NCBI RefSeq assembly: GCF_030864005.1
Contig: NZ_CP132976.1
Location: 744,001-808,000, forward strand
DNA: 64,000 bases
Source of the DNA: Achromobacter seleniivolatilans
GTDB taxonomy: Bacteria > Pseudomonadota > Gammaproteobacteria > Burkholderiales > Burkholderiaceae_B
Direction of reading: 5' to 3'
The notes under the pieces are model-generated. The model saw only the letters and a list, made by a program, of their open reading frames with translations. It was not told the DNA's origin and did no database searches. Shown one piece after another: positions 29,161 to 37,256 of this stretch. How positions within the stretch are numbered: the stretch's first letter is position 1; every line of letters starts with the position of its first letter. The position numbers and the translations under genes were made by a program.

Positions 29161-30108
29161 ATGACGAAGCAGCAAACTCTGGGACCCGCCCGCCGCTGGC
29201 TGATTCAGACTGGGGCCGCGCTGGTCCTGGGCGCGGCCACGGCCGTCTGTGCCGCTCAGACGGCGCCGGTCAAGCATGTGCGCGGCGAAACCGCCGTGCC
29301 GGTGACTCCGGCGAAGACCGTTGTGATGGACCTGGCGGTGTTGGATACGATGCAAGCGCTGGGCATAGAAGCCTCGGGCGTGCCGACGGTAGCCAAGTGG
29401 CCGCCGCAACTGAGCCAGTATGCGGACGCGCGCTACCTGAAAGTGGGTACCTTGTTCGAACCCAACTACGAGGTCATCCACGCGGCCGCGCCGCAGGTGA
29501 TCTTCGTGGCGGGCCGCTCCGCGCCCAAGTACGACGAACTGTCCAAGCTGGCGCCCACCATCGACCTTACCGTTGACCCGAAGGACCTTGTGGGCAGCGT
29601 GGCGCGAAATGCTGGCACGCTGGCTGCCATTTACGGCAAGCAGGCCGAGGCCAAGCAAAAGCTGGATGCGCTGCGCACGTCGATCTCGGCGTTGCAAGGC
29701 AAGGCGGCAAACGCAGGCTCTGCGCTGATCGTGCTGACGACCGGCGGAAAAATGAGCGCCTATGGTCCCGGTTCACGTTTTGGCGTGATCCACGATGCCT
29801 TCGGCGTCAAACCGGCCGCAACGGGCTTGAACGTTTCCAATCACGGTCAGGCGATTTCATTCGAGTTCATTGCTCAGACCGATCCCGACTGGCTGTTCGT
29901 GATTGACCGCGACGCTGCGATCGGCCGCGAAGGCGTGTCGGCCCAGCGCATGCTGGACAACGAGCTGGTGCGCCCGACCAAGGCTTGGAAAAACAAACGT
30001 GTCGTGTATCTGAATGGCTTTAACTGGTATCTGCTGGGCAGCGCCGGCCTGACCTCGATGCAGCAGAACGTGGATGACATTGCTGCGGCGTTGACTGAAG
30101 GAAAGTAA
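29161..30108 (+). CDS. Periplasmic siderophore-binding protein (FatB/CeuE type)
   Basis: A 315-residue type III periplasmic binding protein. A signal peptide of about 36 residues ends VCAAQT. The segment KTVVMDLAVLDTMQALGIE is typical of the FatB/CeuE/YclQ group, which binds ferric catecholates and anguibactin- or petrobactin-type siderophores. A GGAGAG ribosome site precedes the ATG. There is no lipobox Cys, so it is soluble. First gene of the importer unit following the receptor. Confidence 0.9.
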   Translation: MTKQQTLGPARRWLIQTGAALVLGAATAVCAAQTAPVKHVRGETAVPVTPAKTVVMDLAVLDTMQALGIEASGVPTVAKWPPQLSQYADARYLKVGTLFEPNYEVIHAAAPQVIFVAGRSAPKYDELSKLAPTIDLTVDPKDLVGSVARNAGTLAAIYGKQAEAKQKLDALRTSISALQGKAANAGSALIVLTTGGKMSAYGPGSRFGVIHDAFGVKPAATGLNVSNHGQAISFEFIAQTDPDWLFVIDRDAAIGREGVSAQRMLDNELVRPTKAWKNKRVVYLNGFNWYLLGSAGLTSMQQNVDDIAAALTEGK

Positions 30109-30113
30109 GCGGC

Positions 30114-30143
30114 ATGAGTGAAATGCGTGAGGGCCGCCGGTGA
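30114..30143 (+). other. Nine-codon mini-ORF overlapping the permease start
   Basis: ATG at 30114 opens nine codons whose TGA overlaps the GTG start of the first permease gene (GTGA at 30140-30143). The mini-ORF follows the binding-protein stop by 5 bases and has AAGGAAAG upstream. It could couple permease translation to the binding-protein gene. It may also be chance; no peptide function is proposed. Confidence 0.3.
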
Positions 30144-31132
30144 ATTGGCGGCAAGCGATCTGCGGGTGGGGCGGGCTGGCTGCGGTCTTGTTAGTGCTGT
30201 TGCTGCTGTGCGCGGCCAGCATCAGTCTGGGCGCAGGCCAGATGTCATGGGCGGCGTTGTGGGGCGGGGGCGAAGACGCTGAGCGCGCCTGGCGCCTGCT
30301 CATGGTCAGCCGCGTGCCGCGCACGCTGGCCTTGCTGCTGGCCGGCATGTCGCTGGCCGTGGCGGGGCTGATCATGCAGATGCTGGTGCGTAACCGGTAT
30401 GTGGAACCCACGACGGCCGGCACCGTCGAATCCGCCACGCTGGGTATCCTGGTGATCACCTTGCTGGCGCCCGACACCCCGGTGATCGGCAAGATGCTGA
30501 CCGCCACGGCTTTTGCGCTGGCAGGCACCTTGCTGTTTCTGGCGCTGCTGCGCCGCGTGCCTTTGCGCACGCCGTTCATCGTGCCGCTGATTGGTTTGAT
30601 ACTGGGCGGCGTGATCCACGCCGTGACGACTTTTGTGGCGTATCGCTTTGATCTGCTGCAATCGCTGCACGCGTGGACCACGGGCGACTTTTCCGGGGTT
30701 CTGCGCGGCCGCTATGAATTGTTGTGGATCGGGTTCGGTCTGGCCTGTGCGGCCTACGCAGCCGCTGACCGCTACACCGTGGCGGGCATGGGCCGCGAAT
30801 TTGCCTCCAACCTGGGTTTGAATCATGCACGGCTGACGCTCGTCGGATTGCTGATCGTATCCGCGATTTCCGCCGTCGTGGTCGTGACGGCGGGCGGCAT
30901 TCCCTTTCTGGGCTTGATCGTGCCGAATGCAGTGAGCCTGGTGCTGGGCGACAACATGCGCCGCTCGATTCCGTGGGTCGCGGCGCTAGGCGGTATCTTC
31001 GTCCTGGCCTGCGACATCATCGGCCGCCTGGTGATTTATCCCTACGAAATTCCTATCGGCACGGTGGTTGGCGTGTTGGGCAGCATCCTGTTCTTGTGGC
31101 TGCTGCGCACACGAAGGAATCGCCTTGGCTGA
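30140..31132 (+). CDS. FecCD family siderophore ABC permease (FatD type)
   Basis: A 330-residue membrane protein with nine to ten spans. SRVPRTLALLLAGMSLAVAG near residue 55 and GGIPFLGLIVPN near 252 are family signatures. The start is GTG at 30140, overlapping the TGA of a nine-codon mini-ORF. It pairs with the next permease for ferric-siderophore import from the periplasm. Confidence 0.92.
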   Translation: MNWRQAICGWGGLAAVLLVLLLLCAASISLGAGQMSWAALWGGGEDAERAWRLLMVSRVPRTLALLLAGMSLAVAGLIMQMLVRNRYVEPTTAGTVESATLGILVITLLAPDTPVIGKMLTATAFALAGTLLFLALLRRVPLRTPFIVPLIGLILGGVIHAVTTFVAYRFDLLQSLHAWTTGDFSGVLRGRYELLWIGFGLACAAYAAADRYTVAGMGREFASNLGLNHARLTLVGLLIVSAISAVVVVTAGGIPFLGLIVPNAVSLVLGDNMRRSIPWVAALGGIFVLACDIIGRLVIYPYEIPIGTVVGVLGSILFLWLLRTRRNRLG

Positions 31133-32108
31133 GTCCCTGCTTTCCGCCCGGGCGCCACGCGCCCCGCAAACCATCCGCCTGCTGTGGCTGGGTATTGCCG
31201 CATTGGCTTGCGTGACAGCATTCATGACACTGGGCGCCAACGGCCAATGGTCATTCGTGATTCCCTTTCGCGGAGGCAAATTGGCAGCCATGCTGCTGGT
31301 CTCCTATGCCGTGGCCGTGTCTTCAGTGCTGTTTCAGACCATCACGCACAACCGCATCCTGACGCCCGCGATCATGGGCTTTGATGCGCTGTATCTGTTG
31401 ATTCAAGCGGTGGTGGTGTTTGGCTTTGGTCAGGCTGCGGCGGCTGCGAGCCATCCAGTTGCGGCGTTTCTGCTGGAAGTTTTCGCCATGACGGCGTTTG
31501 CTTGCCTGCTGTTCCGCTGGTTGTTTTCAGACGCGGTGCGCAGTCTGCATTTGATGATGCTGGTGGGCATTATCTTTGGCCTGCTGTTTCGCAGCCTGTC
31601 CAGTTTTGTGGTGCGGCTGATTGATCCCAACGAGTTCCTGGTGTTGCAGGACCGGATGTTTGCCAGCTTCAATTCCGTGCGTGTGTCGTTGTTGCCCATT
31701 GCACTGGTGGCGGTATGCGCGGCCAGCCTGCTGATCTGGCGCATGCGCCGCCGCTACGATGTGCTGGCACTGGGCCGCGAGATCGCCGTGAATCTGGGTG
31801 TGGACTACCGCCGCAGTCTGATGTTGACGCTTGCGGCAATCGCGGTGCTGGTGTCGGTATCCACGGCGCTGGTCGGTCCGGTGACGTTTTTTGGCTTGCT
31901 GGTCAGCAACCTGGCTTATCAGGCCATGGGATCGGACAAGCATAGGTACACCATTCCCGCCGCCACCTTGTTAAGCGTGATCTTCCTGGTGGGCGGCCAG
32001 ACGCTGCTGGAACGGGTGCTGGGTCTGAACACCACGGTCAGCGTGGTGATTGAATTCATAGGGGGAGTGATGTTCCTCGTCCTGATCTTGCGCAAGGGGC
32101 ACCGATGA
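31125..32108 (+). CDS. FecCD family siderophore ABC permease (FatC type)
   Basis: A 327-residue permease. No ATG lies near a sensible beginning; the TTG at 31125, preceded by GAAGGAA and overlapping the previous stop by 8 bases, gives an N-terminus of the right length. The upstream in-frame start at 31068 would lie inside the first permease and add a Cys-rich sequence unlike any permease. Spans and the GPVTFFGLLVSN segment near residue 248 fit the family. Confidence 0.88.
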   Translation: MAESLLSARAPRAPQTIRLLWLGIAALACVTAFMTLGANGQWSFVIPFRGGKLAAMLLVSYAVAVSSVLFQTITHNRILTPAIMGFDALYLLIQAVVVFGFGQAAAAASHPVAAFLLEVFAMTAFACLLFRWLFSDAVRSLHLMMLVGIIFGLLFRSLSSFVVRLIDPNEFLVLQDRMFASFNSVRVSLLPIALVAVCAASLLIWRMRRRYDVLALGREIAVNLGVDYRRSLMLTLAAIAVLVSVSTALVGPVTFFGLLVSNLAYQAMGSDKHRYTIPAATLLSVIFLVGGQTLLERVLGLNTTVSVVIEFIGGVMFLVLILRKGHR

Positions 32109-32863
32109 TAGAAATTCAACAAGTCAGCAAGCAATACGGCGATAGCGTCGTGATCGATGACGTCAGCCTGAGCCTGCCGGCTGGCGGCGTTACCGCCATC
32201 ATCGGGCCCAATGGCGCAGGTAAATCGACCTTGCTGTCGATGGTCAGCCGTTTGCTGCCGATGTCAGCCGGCCAGGTGCTGGTGGACGGCCTGGACGTGA
32301 CGCGCGCCGACAGCCGTGAACTGGCGCGCCGCTTGTCGATCCTGCGCCAAGACAATCATCTGCCATTGCGGCTGACGGTGAAGGATCTGGTCGCGTTTGG
32401 CCGCTATCCGCATACGGGCGGACGGTTGACGATGGATGACAAGGCCCATATCGACCGTGCCATCGCCTACCTGAATCTGGAGCCGCTGGCAGACCGCTAT
32501 CTGGATGAGATGTCCGGCGGCCAGCGCCAGCGCGCCTTTGTCGCCATGGTGTTGTGCCAGGACACGCGTTATGTGTTGCTGGACGAACCATTGAACAGCC
32601 TGGACATGAAACATGCCGTGGCCATGATGGGCACCTTGCGCCGCGCGGCGGATGAGCTGGGCAAGACGGTGGTGCTGGTGTTGCACGACATCAATTTTGC
32701 GTCGTGTTATGCGGATCGCATCGTGGCTATGCGGCAGGGGAAGATTGCGCATCAAGGCCCGCCTGCGGAATTGATCCGGCCCGAGGTGTTGAGCCAGCTG
32801 TATGAATTGCCGATTGATGTGCATGATATCGGCGGCAAGCGGATTTGCGTGTATTACCGCTAG
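32105..32863 (+). CDS. Siderophore ABC transporter ATP-binding protein (FatE/FepC type)
   Basis: A 252-residue ATPase. Walker A GPNGAGKST near residue 36, signature EMSGGQRQRAF near 136, Walker B YVLLDEPLNSLD near 156. Its ATG overlaps the permease stop by 4 bases. It completes a receptor-to-cytoplasm siderophore route; no siderophore biosynthesis, reductase or esterase gene is near, so the ligand may be a xenosiderophore. Confidence 0.94.
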   Translation: MIEIQQVSKQYGDSVVIDDVSLSLPAGGVTAIIGPNGAGKSTLLSMVSRLLPMSAGQVLVDGLDVTRADSRELARRLSILRQDNHLPLRLTVKDLVAFGRYPHTGGRLTMDDKAHIDRAIAYLNLEPLADRYLDEMSGGQRQRAFVAMVLCQDTRYVLLDEPLNSLDMKHAVAMMGTLRRAADELGKTVVLVLHDINFASCYADRIVAMRQGKIAHQGPPAELIRPEVLSQLYELPIDVHDIGGKRICVYYR

Positions 32864-33038
32864 GCGTGCGCGGGCGTGCGCGCGGCTACTGTCGGAAAGA
32901 GAAAATAGGCGCTCGATGCCTTTAGCTGGACCTGAAGTAGTAGGGGGCCACGCTTGAATTGCCCGGGGGGCATGGTTTTGGATACAAGCGGAAAGGCGGA
33001 TGCCGCCGTGAGGCGGCATGGTTGGATCTCCGTAGACG

Positions 33039-33374
33039 TCAGCTCGCGGCTTGACAGGCCAACAATTCTTTATCCGTGATCACCCATTTGTCCGTGCCGT
33101 CGATATTCACATCCTCAAGCACGCATTTGTCGCCATCTTCATCTACCACTTGGACGTCCCACTTTCCCTTGGTCACGCCCGTCAGGGTGAGGGAATCTCC
33201 TTTGTTGAGCACTTCCTTGTCGAGGTGGTCTTCTCCCCAACTCTTTTGTTTCGCGGGCGAGAAATAGATCTCGTGAATTTCCCAGGAGGATTGATTCACG
33301 AACACGACGTCCGCAGCGGAAGCAATCATGGGTAAACACGCCAACGCCGCAACTGCAAATTGCCGAACCTTCAT
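33039..33374 (-). CDS. Small secreted protein with IYxSP-WGxDxL motif
   Basis: A 111-residue protein. The start at 33374 has AGGAAACG upstream and gives a 21-residue signal peptide ending ASAAD, so the product is periplasmic or secreted. The mature part has the pattern N-Q-S-S-x-x-I-x-x-I-Y-F-S-P near residue 27-40 then W-G-x-D-x-L near 47, and two Cys (about 83 and 107) that could pair. I recall similar small secreted proteins in many bacteria with no assigned function. It stands alone between the iron importer and thiM. Confidence 0.7.
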   Translation of the reverse strand: MKVRQFAVAALACLPMIASAADVVFVNQSSWEIHEIYFSPAKQKSWGEDHLDKEVLNKGDSLTLTGVTKGKWDVQVVDEDGDKCVLEDVNIDGTDKWVITDKELLACQAAS

Positions 33375-33466
33375 AACGTTTCCTAGCTGGATCAATTGAA
33401 AAACCGCGAACTCCGGACCCGGAGATCTTTGGGGTTACGGAGCGTATCAATAAGGTACGTTTATTC

Positions 33467-33488
33467 ATATCACTGAAATTGGTGATAT
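33467..33488. repeat. Inverted repeat upstream of small secreted protein
   Basis: ATATCAC and GTGATAT form a perfect 7-base inverted repeat around an 8-base AT-rich spacer, about 93 bases before the secreted-protein start. This looks like a regulator-binding site or a weak hairpin. The surrounding 33375-33643 is more AT-rich than neighbouring genes and holds no gene I can support. Confidence 0.35.
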
Positions 33489-33643
33489 CGACTGACCGAT
33501 CTAAAGACCCATCTTCCCCGCAAAGCGAACGTCGAGCTCGCAACGCGTTGACGTGCGTCCTAGGGAATCGAGAAGGCGAACGTTATTCCGCTCGCTTGTG
33601 GCGGGCGCTCGGAACGCGCTGTTTTAAATGTGGGTAATACGCG

Positions 33644-34465
33644 CTAGCGCAACGGCGATTCCGTGGTCAGGCAGTCGTGTTCCAACGCGGCCAAGGCGTC
33701 CAGGAATCGCCACGCAAACGACCCCGGGCCATCCGCCAGCACATCGGCGCGTTTGCCCGCGATCCCGAAGCAGGACAGGGCGGCGACCGCAGCGGTGTAA
33801 GGATCACCCTTAGATACGGCGGCGAAGGCGCCCACAAGCGCCGTCAGCGCACACCCTGTGGCCGTGACACGCGGCATCAGCGGCGACCCGCCCGTGATGC
33901 GCACGGCGCGCTTGCCGTCGGTGACGTAGTCAGTTTCGCCCGTGACAGCCACGACTGTTTGATGTGTAGCGGCGATCTGGTCCGCCGACTGCTCGGCCTG
34001 GGCGACGGCGTCCCGCGCATCTACGCCCTTGCCAGCGCTTTGGCCGCCAGCCAGCGCAATGATCTCTGACGCATTGGCCCGGACGATGTCGGGCCGCAAG
34101 GCCAGCAGCCGCCCCACGGCATCGCGCCGGAACGCGGTGGCGTGGTGGGCGACGGGGTCCAGTATCCAGGGCACGCCTGCCTGACGCGCGGATGCTGCGG
34201 TCAGCAGCATGCTTTCCAGCCAGGGCGCCGACAGCGTCCCGATGTTGATCACGACCGCGCCGGAAATCCGGGCGAATTCCGGTGCTTCCTCTGCCGCATG
34301 CACCATTGCTGGTGAAGCGCCCATCGCCAGCAACACGTTGGCGGCGATGTTCATGGACACGAAATTGGTCAGGCACTGTACCAGCGGCGCGTCATGGCGG
34401 ACGGCGGCGTACAGGTCTTGAGACGCCCGGGCCAGGGCGGTATGGTCTTGGGTGGTTTGCGCCAT
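33644..34465 (-). CDS. thiM: Hydroxyethylthiazole kinase
   Basis: A 273-residue ribokinase-fold enzyme that phosphorylates 4-methyl-5-(2-hydroxyethyl)thiazole for thiamine salvage. The segments LVQCLTNFVSMNIAANVLLA near residue 25 and LDPVAHHAT near 101 fit ThiM, as does VTATGCALTALVGAF near 203-217 with its catalytic Cys. AAGGAG precedes the ATG. A TPP riboswitch lies in its leader. No thiD or thiE is adjacent, so salvage genes are split in this genome. Confidence 0.93.
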   Translation of the reverse strand: MAQTTQDHTALARASQDLYAAVRHDAPLVQCLTNFVSMNIAANVLLAMGASPAMVHAAEEAPEFARISGAVVINIGTLSAPWLESMLLTAASARQAGVPWILDPVAHHATAFRRDAVGRLLALRPDIVRANASEIIALAGGQSAGKGVDARDAVAQAEQSADQIAATHQTVVAVTGETDYVTDGKRAVRITGGSPLMPRVTATGCALTALVGAFAAVSKGDPYTAAVAALSCFGIAGKRADVLADGPGSFAWRFLDALAALEHDCLTTESPLR

Positions 34466-34557
34466 GCCGAGAACTCCTTGTCGTGCGGAATCCAGCGCAG
34501 GCAGGGCGCGAGAGCATGAGCGGCCAGACCGGGTACGGCCTTCATGAAATCGGCACC

Positions 34558-34662
34558 GTCCCTACGCCAGCGTTACCTGGATCAGGTTCAACGGGTCACC
34601 GCGCTGCATCGGCTTGGCCGGCGCTAGCGGAGTCTCAGCTTCTTGGCGAAGCTCCCCGGGTG
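34558..34662 (-). ncRNA. TPP riboswitch (THI element) upstream of thiM
   Basis: Read on the minus strand the segment begins near 34660 with a GGGGAGC arm, holds CTGAGA at about 34637-34632, and contains the highly conserved aptamer run that includes TTGAACCTGATC then GGTAACGCTGGCGTAGGG at about 34590-34559. These are the invariant elements of thiamine-pyrophosphate aptamers. It is 92 bases upstream of the thiM ATG, so TPP should lower thiM expression; the expression platform cannot be folded by eye. This element explains most of the gene-free stretch at 34466-34815. Confidence 0.95.
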
Positions 34663-34815
34663 GATCGGTGTATGTTCTGGCGGCGGGGCGGGGCTTGTCA
34701 AGCAGCGGTTGCGCACCGTGGCCGGGCCCGTTGTGCCGCCCGAAGTTTATGAACATAATCTGACGGCAGCGCGTCGCACACATCCTTGCAGCGGCGCCGC
34801 CCAGGAGAGCGCAGC

Positions 34816-35277
34816 ATGCAGTCATCAACCAGCCCGACGCCCCTTTATCTGGAAGACCTGACGGTTGGAGACGTTTTCACCAGCGAGTCATATCAGCTTG
34901 ATAGCGACCAGATCATTCAATTCGCGTCGCAATTCGATCCGCAGCCGTTCCACCTGGACGCCGACGCCGCGAAGGACTCGTTCTTTCAAGGGTTGGCTGC
35001 CAGCGGTTGGCATACCGTTGCGATCACCATGCGGTTGCTGGTTCAAAGCCTGACCTTGGCCAATGGCGTCATAGGCGCGGGCGCCGAGATCAGCTGGACC
35101 CAGCCGACGCGCCCGGGCGATACGTTGAGCGTTGCCAGCACGATTTTGAGCATCACGCCATCGCGGTCCAAGCCGGATCGCGGCATTGTGGTGGTGGAGA
35201 GCATTACGTCGAATCAGCGCGGCGAGGCCGTGCAAAAACTGGTGAGCAAGGTGGTCTGCTTCAGACGGCCGGTCTAG
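34816..35277 (+). CDS. MaoC family (R)-hydratase/dehydratase
   Basis: A 153-residue single hot-dog protein. The start at 34816 follows CAGGAGAG. The hydratase motif FASQFDPQPFHLD at about residues 38-50 contains the catalytic Asp and His pair with the D-x4-H spacing. ASGWHT near 64 continues the active-site helix. It may hydrate an enoyl-CoA; the substrate is unknown. Divergent from thiM and followed by a terminator-like hairpin, so it is a single-gene unit. Confidence 0.86.
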   Translation: MQSSTSPTPLYLEDLTVGDVFTSESYQLDSDQIIQFASQFDPQPFHLDADAAKDSFFQGLAASGWHTVAITMRLLVQSLTLANGVIGAGAEISWTQPTRPGDTLSVASTILSITPSRSKPDRGIVVVESITSNQRGEAVQKLVSKVVCFRRPV

Positions 35278-35281
35278 CAAA

Positions 35282-35309
35282 AATAGGGGCAGCCTTGGCT
35301 GCCCCTATT
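35282..35309 (+). terminator. Perfect hairpin after the MaoC gene
   Basis: A 13-base-pair perfect inverted repeat (AATAGGGGCAGCC and its complement) with a two-base spacer begins 4 bases after the stop. Only short T-rich sequence follows. It most likely ends the MaoC transcript. Confidence 0.75.
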
Positions 35310-35479
35310 CTTAGTGTTTAGCCAGAGCCTTGCCGGGCCGTGGCTACGACCCGATTTTGTGGGCGAATGGATGGTATCTACGCCCATCGTCTGTCATGCA
35401 AAAGGCGGGCAGATGTCTAACGATATTTCACGTACCTTGGCTTGCACATCATTGCCCGATTGAGCCCAAGGAGCGTCCC

Positions 35480-36337
35480 ATGAAGCGTTTCGTCAATGTC
35501 GAGGCTGTCAACCTGCGGTCCCAGCCCAGTACCGAGGACAACACGCCAATCGGCAGCCTGACCCTGGGCCAGAGCATCGAAGATCTGGGAGATGGGCCGC
35601 AGGGATGGCGGCACGTTCAAACGGAAATGGCGGGCGAGGCGGCGGACGGTTATTCCGTTGATGGCCTGCCGGACTCGAAATTCAAGTGGACCAAAGCCAA
35701 GCAGCCCACGCTACGAGAGCCGGCGACGAGGGCACGCGAGGTGCTTGTGGCCGCGGCGGTGGAGCAGTGGCTGCGATTCGACAAGGGCAAGGGCGAAGAG
35801 ACCGATGAGCCATACAGCACCTATATCCATGAAATGTGGATGGCGCTGGGCGAGAATCTGAGCGGTCAGGATACGGATTACCCGTGGTCCGCCGTGGCCA
35901 TCTCGCTCATGGTGCGCAATGCGGCGAAGACAATTCCAGAATACAAGGCGTTCAAAGAGTCTGTTGGCCACGCGCGCTACATGTGGGACGCCATCAAGAA
36001 AGGCGCGAGCATGGATACGTCTGCGCCTTTCTGGGGTGTTCGTATCGCGCAGGACAAGCCGCAGGTGGGCGACATCATTGGCAGTTGGCGGGAGAAACCC
36101 TACTCGTTCGAGCAGTACCTGAATGCATCAAAAAACCCAGGAACGCCCAGCCATTCAGATATTGTCGTAGCGGTGGGTGATGAGGTTGCGCTGGCGATCG
36201 GCGGCAACGTTCGTCAATCCGTTTTCGTGACCGGGTATCAACTGACGACCGACGGCTATCTGACGAAGAACCAGCGATTCCGCGACGGTAAGTTGGTTGG
36301 AGAGGCGATAGTTTTGATGAAAAATCGCGTTGGATAA
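35480..36337 (+). CDS. SH3b and DUF2272 domain protein
   Basis: A 285-residue protein from the ATG at 35480 (site AAGGAGCG). Residues 1-62 look like a bacterial SH3 domain (VNLRSQPST, IGSLTLGQ). Residues about 85-280 match DUF2272: EMWMALG, DYPWSAVAISLMVRNA near 143, PSHSDIVVAVGD near 230 and AIGGNVRQSV near 245. No signal peptide or membrane span. DUF2272 resembles NlpC/P60-type folds; where those have the nucleophilic Cys, this protein has Ser (W-S-A). Function unknown: a wall-binding or wall-cleaving role, possibly exported by a non-Sec route, is a guess. It is a lone gene. Confidence 0.75.
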   Translation: MKRFVNVEAVNLRSQPSTEDNTPIGSLTLGQSIEDLGDGPQGWRHVQTEMAGEAADGYSVDGLPDSKFKWTKAKQPTLREPATRAREVLVAAAVEQWLRFDKGKGEETDEPYSTYIHEMWMALGENLSGQDTDYPWSAVAISLMVRNAAKTIPEYKAFKESVGHARYMWDAIKKGASMDTSAPFWGVRIAQDKPQVGDIIGSWREKPYSFEQYLNASKNPGTPSHSDIVVAVGDEVALAIGGNVRQSVFVTGYQLTTDGYLTKNQRFRDGKLVGEAIVLMKNRVG

Positions 36338-36386
36338 AAAAGGCTCGGGTGCGTGCCGATACTTGCGTCGCGGCTCACACCGACAA

Positions 36387-37256
36387 TCATTCCGACTTGC
36401 CTTTGGCCAATTGAAGAAACTCGCTGGCATTCGTATACAGCCATGCGTGGCGAATCTCTTCATCCAGATTCAGGTCATTGATTTCCCCGACAGACCGCTC
36501 TACCGAGATCATTGGGTAGCCGGAGCCGAAAATGATCCGGCGCTTTAACAGGGACGACCCGTATCGAAGCAGCGGTTCGTACCCAGATCCAGACATGGCA
36601 ACCAATTTCGGGCGGACAGCGCTCAGGCCTATCCACAGATTGGGGTGACGCCACGCCATGGCGATCAGCTCGGATATCCAGGGCCAGCCCGGGGGCGACG
36701 CGCACACACGCAAAGTGGGGAACGCGGTCAGAACCTCGTCCAGCGCTAGCGGGTGTCCGTAGATGGCCTTGCTTGAGAGCGAAAAATTCATGCCGCAGTG
36801 GATATTCACGGGTATGTCCAGCTCTACGCATTTCTCGTACAGCGCCATCAATTTGGGATCGCTGATCGTCAACTGATGTTCGAACCCCTGGACGTTCAAA
36901 CCGCGCAGACCCAGATTGCGGATGGCGTGTTCAAGCTCGTCAAGCGCCTGTGTTCCCCGATGCGGGTCCACGGCGGCGAATCCGATGAAGCGCGGCCCGT
37001 GTTGTTGGCAAAAATCGGCCACGACTTCGTTGGGGATCTTGAAACCCAACGTCGATTGCGCATCCCTGGCTTTCAAGACGACATGCGCCGCGTTGAGCCT
37101 GTCGTACATCCGCAGATACTCCGGGAGCGCGTCCGCAGCGGCTTCCTGGGACACCAGGCTCTCGCTTTTGCTGTAGATACGCCGATAGTTGTCCATATGG
37201 GCGGTCTTGACCGTGAATTCGGCCAGAGGAGGGCGGCTGGCAAAGTCGATCATCAT
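36387..37256 (-). CDS. Amidohydrolase_2-type protein with degenerate metal site
   Basis: A 289-residue TIM-barrel protein of the COG2159 type, ending the eight-gene operon and overlapping the ATPase gene by 4 bases. Retained features: VDPHRG near residue 97, NIHCGMNF near 151, FGSGYPM near 243. Missing: the N-terminal H-x-H (here IDFASRP), the second His region (CASPPGWPW in place of the usual GHxGG.PW) and the Asp of FGSDYP (here Gly). It may have lost metal catalysis or use different chemistry. The reading frame is intact with no stop, so it is not an obvious pseudogene. Confidence 0.78.
   Translation of the reverse strand: MMIDFASRPPLAEFTVKTAHMDNYRRIYSKSESLVSQEAAADALPEYLRMYDRLNAAHVVLKARDAQSTLGFKIPNEVVADFCQQHGPRFIGFAAVDPHRGTQALDELEHAIRNLGLRGLNVQGFEHQLTISDPKLMALYEKCVELDIPVNIHCGMNFSLSSKAIYGHPLALDEVLTAFPTLRVCASPPGWPWISELIAMAWRHPNLWIGLSAVRPKLVAMSGSGYEPLLRYGSSLLKRRIIFGSGYPMISVERSVGEINDLNLDEEIRHAWLYTNASEFLQLAKGKSE

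Noticed and set aside
27022..29697. 891-codon open frame on the minus strand opposite the second receptor
   Set aside because: Shadow of the receptor and the binding-protein gene; Arg, His and Gln rich with no domain, while the plus-strand product is a complete TonB-dependent receptor.
34282..34752. 156-codon plus-strand frame across thiM start and its leader
   Set aside because: It overlaps the TPP aptamer and thiM on the other strand and has no family features.
36387..37256. Pseudogene call for the degenerate amidohydrolase
   Set aside because: The frame is uninterrupted, starts within the operon with a 4-base overlap and has normal length; only catalytic residues differ.
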